A DNA stretch of 64,000 nt. Origin: Verrucomicrobiia bacterium (GTDB lineage Bacteria > Verrucomicrobiota > Verrucomicrobiia > Limisphaerales > JAEYXS01). Shown in pieces: positions 7,076 through 13,974 of the stretch. The DNA lies in the NCBI GenBank assembly GCA_036405135.1, contig DASWYF010000047.1:1-64000 (forward strand). Direction: 5' to 3'. The notes beneath the pieces were generated by a model. The model saw only the letters and a list, made by a program, of their open reading frames with translations, ran no database searches and was not told where the DNA came from. Position 1 is the first letter of the stretch. Each line of letters starts with the position of its first letter. Made by a program: the position numbers and the translations under genes.

Positions 7076-8452
7076 ATGCGCATTCAGAATCTGAATCCTG
7101 ACCGCAACATTGGGGCCAGTTCGTGGTTCGTCGAGTTTGAGAACCACAACCTGCTGCTCGATGCCGGTACGCACCCTAAACTTGAGGGGCGCGCCTCCCT
7201 CCCGCTCTACAATCTGGTGCAGGACAAGGAGCTGGACGCCATCGTCCTCAGCCATTGCCACCACGACCACGTCGGCTCCCTGCCCGTCGCCTTGCAGCAC
7301 TTCCCGAATGCGCACGTGCTCATGACCGAGCTGAGCTACTTCCTCGTGGAACGCGTCCTCCACAATTCCGTCAACGTGATGATGCGTCAGCGCGAGGAAC
7401 TCGGCATCCGCGAGTATCCGCTCTTCTCGCACGATTACGTGGACGAGATCGCCTCCCTCTTCCAAGGCTTCAAATACAATCGCGAAGTGGAATGGGGCGC
7501 CTTTCAAAAAACGCGCTCGGGCTTCACCTCACCCACATTGGAATTTTACGATGCCGGTCACACCTTGGGCTCCGCTGGTGTGATGGTCCGTGGTGCGAAG
7601 GAAACGCTCTTCTTCACCGGTGACGTCTGCTTCCAAGATCAAACGATTCTGAAAGGCGCGCGCTTCGAAGATGTGAAGGCCGATGTGCTCATCATGGAGA
7701 CGACGCGCGGTAATCGCGAAGTCCCCGCCGGTCTCACACGCGCCTCGGAATTGGCGCGTCTCGCCGAGGCGATCATCCGCGTGCAAGAACGCAAAGGTTC
7801 CGTGCTGCTGCCCACCTTCGCACTCGGCCGCACGCAAGAGATGCTCGCGTTCCTCGCCTTGCTCATGAAGGAAGGCCGCTTGCGCAATCAGCCCATCTAC
7901 ATCGGCGGCTTGGGCCGCGTCTTCACCGAGATCTACGACCTGGAAGCGCACCGCACGCATCGCAGTCATAGCAACCTGCAACTGCGTGAAGCGTTGAATC
8001 TCACCGTGCTCGATCGCAAGCAGATCGATAAAATGAAGAACACCGGTGGGCGCATCTACGTGGTCACGGCGGGCATGATGAGCGAAAACACTGCCGCCCA
8101 TGATCTCGCCGCGCGCATGGCGGGTGATGAGAACCACGCCATCTTCTTCGTTGGTTACACCGATCCCGAAACACCTGGTGGCCGCATGCGTGTGGCGAAG
8201 AAAGGCGAAACGTTTCTGTTCAGCCCCAGCGCCGGTGAAGTGACGCTGAACTGCGAGATGGACGCCTTCGACCTCACCGCCCATGCGAATCGTGATGAAC
8301 TCCTCGACTTCGTAGGCCGCGTAGAACCGCGCACCGTGATCCTGGGTCACGGCGATGACGACGCTCGCGCCTGGTTCGCCCAAGCCATCGCGCAACGTCA
8401 CCCGAAGATCAAAGTGCTCCAGCCCGGTCCCGGTGAAAGCGTGGAAGTGTGA
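7076..8452 (+). CDS. Metallo-beta-lactamase/beta-CASP exonuclease
   Basis: A 458-residue nuclease of the metallo-beta-lactamase superfamily with a beta-CASP domain, the group that includes mRNA 3'-end processing factors and RNase J-like enzymes. Residues about 58-66 carry the zinc-binding SHCHHDHVG, and DAGHTLGSAG and FTGDVCF are later motifs of the fold. The beta-CASP part includes MMETTRGNR-like sequence and GSVLLPTFALGR, and the C-terminal RMMBL part has DLTAHANRDELLDF and VILGHGDDDAR. ATG 7076 is chosen because the conserved fold starts directly after it. Its likely role is RNA processing or decay in the cytoplasm. It has no operon partner. Confidence 0.88.
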   Translation: MRIQNLNPDRNIGASSWFVEFENHNLLLDAGTHPKLEGRASLPLYNLVQDKELDAIVLSHCHHDHVGSLPVALQHFPNAHVLMTELSYFLVERVLHNSVNVMMRQREELGIREYPLFSHDYVDEIASLFQGFKYNREVEWGAFQKTRSGFTSPTLEFYDAGHTLGSAGVMVRGAKETLFFTGDVCFQDQTILKGARFEDVKADVLIMETTRGNREVPAGLTRASELARLAEAIIRVQERKGSVLLPTFALGRTQEMLAFLALLMKEGRLRNQPIYIGGLGRVFTEIYDLEAHRTHRSHSNLQLREALNLTVLDRKQIDKMKNTGGRIYVVTAGMMSENTAAHDLAARMAGDENHAIFFVGYTDPETPGGRMRVAKKGETFLFSPSAGEVTLNCEMDAFDLTAHANRDELLDFVGRVEPRTVILGHGDDDARAWFAQAIAQRHPKIKVLQPGPGESVEV

Positions 8453-8562
8453 TGGGCAAAGCCCACAGGGCTTGCCCATAGTTCACCAAAAATTGTCAAC
8501 TCCTTGGCTGCATGCACTCTGCATGAACGCTGGTGAACGTTCTCTTGTCATAGCCATCACAC

Positions 8563-9096
8563 ATGGTGATGACTGTGAATAGAAAACGCCGCTCAGGCAG
8601 ACCAGCTACTTGGTCTGTAGTCTTGGCGTTTTGGCTGGTCCTCGCCCAATTTCAATGGCTTGCACCACTTTCATTTGCCGGATTCGCTTGGATTGATGGT
8701 GAACATCATGTGGATTTAGGGATGTCGGCGGATGGCTACCAGATGGTTCTCAGCCATGAAGCGCATGTCGCGCGCGGCTCCCAATACTCGTGCTACCATC
8801 AACATTGTCTGATGGACAAATTGCTGGTCGCCTTTGCGAATCCCGCTTCCAGCAAGGAAGCAGATCACAGCTTCTCATTTCACAACCTTGACCAGTCAGA
8901 AGATAGCAAACACCTAAAAGCACCAGCAGAAGCCTCATCACCTGAGATCCCATTATCAGCCTTATTCTTCTTCATGGAGACGCCAGCACCTTTGATGGCG
9001 ATGAATCTCAGGCCCCATCTCCATCCTTTCACTCGGCCTCCTCCTGCCTCGATCGTCGATAGCACCTTCATCCGTCACACTGTTCTGATCATCTGA
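8563..9096 (+). CDS. Hypothetical exported protein, 177 aa
   Basis: A positively charged N-terminus followed by a hydrophobic stretch (about 18-42, including SVVLAFWLVLAQF) suggests a signal peptide or membrane anchor. The middle is histidine-rich (CYHQHCLMDK, ADHSFSFHN), the C-terminal part is proline-rich, and the protein ends with DSTFIRHTVLII. I recall similar short C-terminal motifs in small proteins near metal-efflux or TonB genes of Verrucomicrobiota, so metal binding is possible, but no such genes are adjacent here. Function unknown. Confidence 0.6.
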   Translation: MVMTVNRKRRSGRPATWSVVLAFWLVLAQFQWLAPLSFAGFAWIDGEHHVDLGMSADGYQMVLSHEAHVARGSQYSCYHQHCLMDKLLVAFANPASSKEADHSFSFHNLDQSEDSKHLKAPAEASSPEIPLSALFFFMETPAPLMAMNLRPHLHPFTRPPPASIVDSTFIRHTVLII

Positions 9097-9234
9097 GATA
9101 ACCGTTGTTTCCGCCCCGGTATGGCAATGGCGTTTACGGGCCTCCATGTCGTCCGGATTCCTCACCAGCAAGGCATTCCTTAACCCGGGATGTCAGCCCG
9201 TCGATGATAGAAACAATTCAGATATGTGACGGCT

Positions 9235-11178
9235 ATGAACAAGATAAATGCTTTTATTTCGCGGCATCCGCGGCTGCTTCTCCCTTTGACCAATGCGGGT
9301 CTCTTGATACTTCTTTTCACCTTTTTGCGCGCTTCCCTGGCTCTTTCGTTTCCACCGGCCACCGCCATCTCAAAAGCTGATTGGTTACAGGCCTTTCTGG
9401 TCGGCCTGCATATCGATCTGGCCATAGGGGCCATTGTGACCCTTCCACTGATGTTATGGAGCACTATCGGCACAAAGAAAAACTGGAGTGAAGGCTGGAG
9501 AGGGAAATTTCTGACATGCGCGTTTACCATCGGCTGGAGCCTGTTGACGTTTATGCTCATCACGGAAGGTTTCTTCTTCGAGGAATTTCAGTCCCGCTTC
9601 AACACCGTGGCTGTCGATTACCTTATCTACCCGCACGAAGTTTTTGTGAACATTTGGGAAAGCTACCACGTTGTCTGGATCATAGTATCGTGCCTGCTTT
9701 TGGGAGCAGGCGCAGCCGCTATCACCCTTCGCACCAGCAAAACTAGCTGGTCAGTTTCCAAAGACTATCGCTCCGCAGCCTTGTGGTTCGTCATCACCAT
9801 CCTACTAGGCTTCAGTGTCGGTCGTTCGGAAAGCCACGTCTGCGAGGAACGATCGGTGAATGAACTCGCCAGTAACACCTTCTCCTCTCTTCTCTACGCT
9901 GCCTCCACTCGCAATCTCGATTACGCCGCATTCTATCCGACCATGGATAGATGTGCTGCCTTCCGGCGCACCAAGCGTCTCTTGGTCGAGCCGGGAGAGG
10001 AATACACCGGCAATTCGGACGACCTCTGGCGTCATGTAGCAGGCGATCCCAGCCGCCCCAAGCTCAACGTCTGCCTCTTGCTGGAAGAAAGTCTTGGCTC
10101 CGAATTCTGGGGCGCCCTGGGTCGCAAAGAACCATCTCTCATGCCGCAGATGGATGAAATCGCCACCAAGGAAGGATGGCTGTTCGATAACATCTATGCT
10201 GATGGCAATCGCACCATCCGCGGCTATGAAGGTGTCTTCAGCAGCTTTCCGCCGTTACCCGGTGACTCGATCGTGGCCCGTGACCGCACGAAAGATGTCG
10301 AGACCATCGCTCAAGTTTTGGACCGCGATGGCTACGAGACCATGTTCGTTTACGCCGGACGCGGCGTCTTCGACGGCACTGGGAAATTCGCGCAAGATAA
10401 CGGCTGGAAACATTTTCTCGAACTCAAAGATTTCAAGGACCCAGCCTTCACGACCGTCTGGGGTGTTTGCAATGAAGACCTATATGACCGTCTGCTCATA
10501 GAGATGCGTCAATATCACGACGCCGGAAAACCTTTTCTCATGACGAGCATGTCCGTCTCGAATCACAAACCATATTCTTATCCGGCCGGACGCATTCCCG
10601 AAGCGCCGAACCGGACACGCACCAACGTCGTGAAATACACAGATTATGCGCTGGCGAAATTCTTCGAGAAAGCAAAGCGCGAACCTTTCTGGAAGGATAC
10701 GATCTTCGTCGTTGTGGGAGATCATGGAGCCCGCGTTTACGGCAGCCAAACCATCCCCATTCGTTCCTACGAAATCCCCTTTTTAGTTTTGGGCCCTGCC
10801 GTGGCAGACAGTCCCCAACGCATCTCCACACTCGGTTGCCAGATGGATGTTATGCCTACCGTCCTGGGCATGATCGGTCGCCCCTATGACACCACATTCT
10901 TTGGACACGATTTGTTGAAGACCCTTCCCGGCACCGAAAGGGTTCTGTTAAACCACAATCGTTCCGTCGGCATCTATCAGGACGAACGCCTTGTAGTCTT
11001 CAACCTTAATCGCAAAGTGGAATATTTCGCCGGCAACCCCAAATGCGGGCAGATGAAACCCGTTCCCACTCCCGATGAGAAAATGAAAGAACTCGAGGAC
11101 GATGCCACAGCCATATACCAATCCGCAGATGATCTCTACATGAACCGGCGTTTCACCTGGCATGTCAGGAAGGATTGA
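9235..11178 (+). CDS. LTA synthase-like sulfatase/phosphoglycerol transferase
   Basis: An inner-membrane enzyme of the alkaline phosphatase superfamily. About five transmembrane helices occupy residues 1-195 and the catalytic domain follows from about 280. Visible active-site features are LLLEESLGSEFWG (metal-binding Glu), GNRTIRGYEG (probable nucleophile Thr) and VVVGDHGARVYG. This layout matches LtaS and the phosphoglycerol or phosphoethanolamine transferases, which modify glycans or lipids on the outer face of the inner membrane. In a Gram-negative-type cell the substrate may be periplasmic glucan or LPS. An in-frame GTG at 9226 is an alternative start. Confidence 0.87.
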   Translation: MNKINAFISRHPRLLLPLTNAGLLILLFTFLRASLALSFPPATAISKADWLQAFLVGLHIDLAIGAIVTLPLMLWSTIGTKKNWSEGWRGKFLTCAFTIGWSLLTFMLITEGFFFEEFQSRFNTVAVDYLIYPHEVFVNIWESYHVVWIIVSCLLLGAGAAAITLRTSKTSWSVSKDYRSAALWFVITILLGFSVGRSESHVCEERSVNELASNTFSSLLYAASTRNLDYAAFYPTMDRCAAFRRTKRLLVEPGEEYTGNSDDLWRHVAGDPSRPKLNVCLLLEESLGSEFWGALGRKEPSLMPQMDEIATKEGWLFDNIYADGNRTIRGYEGVFSSFPPLPGDSIVARDRTKDVETIAQVLDRDGYETMFVYAGRGVFDGTGKFAQDNGWKHFLELKDFKDPAFTTVWGVCNEDLYDRLLIEMRQYHDAGKPFLMTSMSVSNHKPYSYPAGRIPEAPNRTRTNVVKYTDYALAKFFEKAKREPFWKDTIFVVVGDHGARVYGSQTIPIRSYEIPFLVLGPAVADSPQRISTLGCQMDVMPTVLGMIGRPYDTTFFGHDLLKTLPGTERVLLNHNRSVGIYQDERLVVFNLNRKVEYFAGNPKCGQMKPVPTPDEKMKELEDDATAIYQSADDLYMNRRFTWHVRKD

Positions 11179-11229
11179 CGCATACAGGGCTTGCCAAGCG
11201 CCCGTTCCTTCCCATTCTCTTCCGCGAAC

Positions 11230-11703
11230 ATGAACACCGGCACAGACAAGCTCTACTACAAGCGCTCACATTTCGTGACGCACATGCCGGTGGACTATCT
11301 CTACAGCCCGTCACATTGCTGGATCGCCAAGACGGATCGCGAGGGCGTCTGGCGCATCGGCCTCACCAAATTCGCCACCCGCATGCTCGGCGAGATGGTC
11401 GATCACGGCTGGGAAATCCAGCCCGGCGGCAGCGTGAAACCCGGTCAGATCGTCGGCTGGGTGGAAGGCTTCAAAGCCATCTCCGACATCTACTGCATCG
11501 CGCAGGGCGAATTCCTCGGCGTGAACCCTGTACTGAAGGAAAAGATCAACCTCATCCACAAAGACTCCTTCGGCACCGGCTGGCTCTACGAAGTGCAAGG
11601 CACCCCCGACACCCGCTGCCTCGACGTAAAGACCTACCGCGACCTGCTCGACAAAACAATCGATAAAATCTTGGAGAAACAAAAAGATTCCGAGATCAAG
11701 TAG
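11230..11703 (+). CDS. GcvH-like lipoyl carrier protein
   Basis: A 157-residue protein of the glycine cleavage H-protein family. The segment VGWVEGFKAISDIYC corresponds to the lipoylation loop, the Lys in GFKAISD being the expected lipoyl site. The sequence around it (GGSVKPGQ, GWLYEVQG) fits a barrel-sandwich hybrid fold. ATG 11230 begins MNTGTDKLYYKRSHF; a TTG upstream would add 13 unconserved residues. No gcvT, gcvP or lipoate ligase gene is near, and the C-terminal tail is longer than usual. It may be the H protein of a glycine cleavage system encoded elsewhere, or a dedicated lipoyl carrier. Confidence 0.82.
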   Translation: MNTGTDKLYYKRSHFVTHMPVDYLYSPSHCWIAKTDREGVWRIGLTKFATRMLGEMVDHGWEIQPGGSVKPGQIVGWVEGFKAISDIYCIAQGEFLGVNPVLKEKINLIHKDSFGTGWLYEVQGTPDTRCLDVKTYRDLLDKTIDKILEKQKDSEIK

Positions 11704-11708
11704 CGAAT

Positions 11709-11735
11709 GGAGCGCCGGTCTCCGACCCGGCTCGA
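11709..11735. repeat. GC-rich dispersed repeat
   Basis: GGAGCGCCGGTCTCCGACCC followed by GGC is related to the element at 13949-13974 (GGAGCGCCGACCTCCGGTCC, then GGCG). It lies between two convergent genes. Confidence 0.5.
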
Positions 11736-11738
11736 GGA

Positions 11739-12122
11739 TTACCAGCAACGAGTTTTCGAAATCAGCAAGTTGATTTCCCCCTCCGTACTCAACCACTGAA
11801 AACCCACTGGTGCGCCAAGGTTACAAAATGGTTCTAAGTAAGCTGCCACATCCGCCCACGATTCTCTACGTAGTCGCCATCTGAATTCATTGGTGATGGG
11901 AGTTCTGGTCACTCCCCTGTCTTGCTTGTTTACACAGAAGTAGAGCTCACATCCGTTTATACTCTCAATTCCGCTTAGCTCATGCACGGCAAAGCCGACT
12001 CTGCGACCAGAAGCCAAATCGTCTACTGCCTTCGACAGCTCGCTCACTGTTTCCGGACTCCCTGCATAAAGCAAAAGCAGTGGGCAATCCGGTGAGCCTT
12101 CATGAAAATACTCAATATTCAC
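11739..12122 (-). CDS. Hypothetical protein, 127 aa
   Basis: A soluble protein beginning MNIEYFHEGSPDCPLLLLY, with RWRLRRESWADVAAYL near residue 80 and a C-terminal GFQWLSTEGEINLLIS. I do not recognise a family. It begins 3 bp after the stop of the cupin gene and is on the same strand, so the two are probably co-transcribed and translationally coupled. The even hydrophobic pattern and the tight spacing support a real gene. Confidence 0.62.
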   Translation of the reverse strand: MNIEYFHEGSPDCPLLLLYAGSPETVSELSKAVDDLASGRRVGFAVHELSGIESINGCELYFCVNKQDRGVTRTPITNEFRWRLRRESWADVAAYLEPFCNLGAPVGFQWLSTEGEINLLISKTRCW

Positions 12123-12125
12123 TGC

Positions 12126-12611
12126 TCACTCCTCTCCATCATAATACTCCGCCTTCTGCACCTGCACGACCTTGCGGTTTGGCGTCCCCGCCGCCACCAG
12201 CCACTTACCGCTATCCGGATAATAACACCCCTCACCCATCGGATTATCCGCCACGATCAGATAGACAAAATCCTCCGTCCCGCGATTGCTGATCTGATGC
12301 GCCTCACCCGGCTTGAACAGAAACGAATCCCCCGCCACCACCTCCGTGAGCCCGCCCTCATCGCGGATCGTCCCCACCCCGGAGATCACCAGATACAACT
12401 CCCACTGCTGCGTGTGAAAATGATACGGACACTGCGATGCCCCCGGCGGTATGCGATTCCACTCCAGATCAAACGGATGCCGCTTCAACATATCCGTGGA
12501 AGCGATCTCCCGCCCCAACGCCTCCGAGATGCCCTTGTAATACGAGCGATACTTCCCCTTCGGTGAACTATCCTCATTCTCGGGGATAGCCGCTAAATTC
12601 ACTTTTTGCAT
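12126..12611 (-). CDS. Cupin-domain protein
   Basis: A 161-residue single-domain cupin. The first motif is YHFHTQQWELYLVISG (HxH and Glu ligands) and the second is GDSFLFKPGEAHQISN (final His ligand), so a complete metal site is present. Such cupins are small isomerases, dioxygenases or sugar-binding proteins; the C-terminal extension (PMGEGCYYPDSGKWLV) is shared with uncharacterised bacterial cupins. It is followed directly by the 127-aa gene and may be preceded by a 61-aa gene on the same strand. Confidence 0.85.
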   Translation of the reverse strand: MQKVNLAAIPENEDSSPKGKYRSYYKGISEALGREIASTDMLKRHPFDLEWNRIPPGASQCPYHFHTQQWELYLVISGVGTIRDEGGLTEVVAGDSFLFKPGEAHQISNRGTEDFVYLIVADNPMGEGCYYPDSGKWLVAAGTPNRKVVQVQKAEYYDGEE

Positions 12612-12630
12612 ACGCTTGGTTTATCCAACG

Positions 12631-12816
12631 CTATTCCAAATCCTCACGCTTAACCGCGAAAACTACCGTCTCCATCGCCTTAGGAGGGAGACTGATTGTT
12701 ATCGGACCATTGTCATCCGCTGGCTCAGCCATTCCAACCACCGGTGGACGAGGAGCCCGTGGCGGCTTCAAACTCCCAGATGATTCCGTTTTTGGCGTTC
12801 GCTCTTCCTCATTCAT
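12631..12816 (-). CDS. Small hypothetical protein, 61 aa
   Basis: A short proline-rich and acidic frame ending ISLPPKAMETVVFAVKREDLE, located 19 bp upstream of the cupin start on the same strand. The spacing suits an operon leader gene, and the C-terminal half looks like protein. I cannot assign a family, and the call could be wrong. Confidence 0.4.
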   Translation of the reverse strand: MNEEERTPKTESSGSLKPPRAPRPPVVGMAEPADDNGPITISLPPKAMETVVFAVKREDLE

Positions 12817-13124
12817 AGCTACACCTCATTCACAGTTTCTCCACTCTGCTCCTATCGTCCCCAATAATCAACTCACGCTTCCAACCGCGCTTCATCTTGG
12901 ACGTATCCGCGCACTACCCTCGAAATGCCAATGGCATTGGAAAACACGGCAACGCTCCACCACCCTCGCCCCTCGGAGGGGAGAGGGCCGGGGTGAGGGG
13001 TGCCGGGCTTTCCCATTATCTTTTCTTCGGCCCCTTCTCCCTTTCAAAGTTGAACGTTGGAAGTTCGATGTTGAACTTTTCCCCTCACTTTCCGCCCTCA
13101 AAGACTTGACGTCCCAATCCCAAG
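12817..13124. other. Intergenic region with dispersed repeats
   Basis: This stretch between the divergent 61-aa and FadR-type genes holds no convincing gene. It contains the repeat at 12971-13002 (a close copy is at 47046-47077) and, near 13050-13075, the GTTGAACGTTGGAAGTTCGA type of short repeat. Promoters for both sides should lie here, but I found none that stands out. Confidence 0.5.
12971..13002. repeat. Dispersed GC-rich repeat, copy A
   Basis: CCTCGGAGGGGAGAGGGCCG followed by GGGTGAGGGGTG. The copy at 47046-47077 differs in only a few bases. In one frame it reads GGERAGVRG, a peptide often mis-annotated as protein in bacterial genomes. Confidence 0.7.
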
Positions 13125-13142
13125 TGGTAAGACCTCTTACCA
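13125..13142. promoter_or_regulatory. Palindromic operator of the FadR-type regulator
   Basis: TGGTAAGACCTCTTACCA is a perfect 18-bp inverted repeat (8-bp arms, CC/CT centre). The TGGT...ACCA ends are typical of FadR/GntR-family operators. Its last base is the A of the start codon at 13142, so a bound repressor would block initiation. Confidence 0.7.
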
Positions 13143-13858
13143 TGTCCCTGCAAACCATCGAGCGCCCCGCGTCTCTTGTAGAAGAGGTGTGTCGCCAAAT
13201 CTCTGGCCAGATCCATGATGACGCCTTTTCCAAGGACGGCTGGCTTCCTGCCGAACGCGAATTAGCCGAACGCCTCGGCGTCAGCCGCCCCGTGGTGCGT
13301 GAGGCCACCAAACGCCTAGAACTCCAAGGCTTGCTTGAGATCCGCCACGGCGTCGGTATCAAAGTCGTCGATAAACTGCACAAACCGCTCAACGGCTCCG
13401 TCGCCCTGCTCATTCCCGATACCGCCGAGCGACTGCGGCAGTTGACCGAAGCGCGACTCCTCCTCGAACCGGGCCTCGCCCGCATCGCCGCCGAAAAAGC
13501 CTCCGCTTCCCTGCTGAAAAGCTTACGCCGCAACCTCGCCCGCCAAGCCGCCGCCGATACGAACAGCGAATCCGTCGAAGCCGACCTCGAGTTTCACCGC
13601 CTCGTGACCATGGCCGCTGGCAACGAGATTTGCACCCTCTTGCTGGATTCCCTCGCAGACTTGGGTCGCGAAAGCCGCAAGACCACGCTCTCCGCCGTCG
13701 GCAATGCCGTCGCCGTCGATCATCACACTCAAATCTTCACCGCCATCGAAACCCGGCAACCGGAAAAAGCGTTCGCTGCGATGAAGATGCATCTCGAAGC
13801 CGCCGCCCAAGACATCACCAAAGGCCTGAAACTGCGCAAAGGAAAGGCCACCGCGTGA
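13142..13858 (+). CDS. FadR-subfamily GntR transcriptional regulator
   Basis: A 238-residue regulator. The N-terminal winged helix includes DGWLPAERELAERLGVSRP, the GntR recognition helix region, followed by VVREATKRLELQGLLEIRHG. The C-terminal FCD domain (about 85-225) includes LTEARLLLEPGLARIAAE and a late HHTQIFTAIETRQPEKAFAA, where FCD metal- or ligand-binding residues lie. ATG 13142 begins the conserved sequence; earlier in-frame starts would add unconserved sequence read from repeats. A perfect palindrome overlaps the start, suggesting autoregulation. The gene heads the PSD1/GH5/DUF1501 series on the same strand and probably controls it; a sugar acid is a typical effector of the family. 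Confidence 0.88.
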   Translation: MSLQTIERPASLVEEVCRQISGQIHDDAFSKDGWLPAERELAERLGVSRPVVREATKRLELQGLLEIRHGVGIKVVDKLHKPLNGSVALLIPDTAERLRQLTEARLLLEPGLARIAAEKASASLLKSLRRNLARQAAADTNSESVEADLEFHRLVTMAAGNEICTLLLDSLADLGRESRKTTLSAVGNAVAVDHHTQIFTAIETRQPEKAFAAMKMHLEAAAQDITKGLKLRKGKATA

Positions 13859-13900
13859 ACATCTTCAAAGCCAGTCTGCGCCAGACTCCGCCGCCCCGTG

Positions 13901-13921
13901 CTGCCGGCATCTTGCCGGCAG
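13901..13921. repeat. REP-like palindrome
   Basis: CTGCCGGC (13901-13908) pairs with GCCGGCAG (13914-13921) around ATCTT. It is related to the copy at 3673-3693 and lies between the regulator stop and the PSD1 start. Confidence 0.65.
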
Positions 13922-13948
13922 TAAAGCAGCGCCCGACATCACCATCTC

Positions 13949-13974
13949 GGAGCGCCGACCTCCGGTCCGGCGCG
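13949..13974. repeat. GC-rich dispersed repeat
   Basis: GGAGCGCCGACCTCCGGTCC followed by GGCGCG folds as GCGCCG-ACC/GGT-CGGCGC with one bulged base. It is related to 11709-11735 and ends at the PSD1 start codon. Confidence 0.55.
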
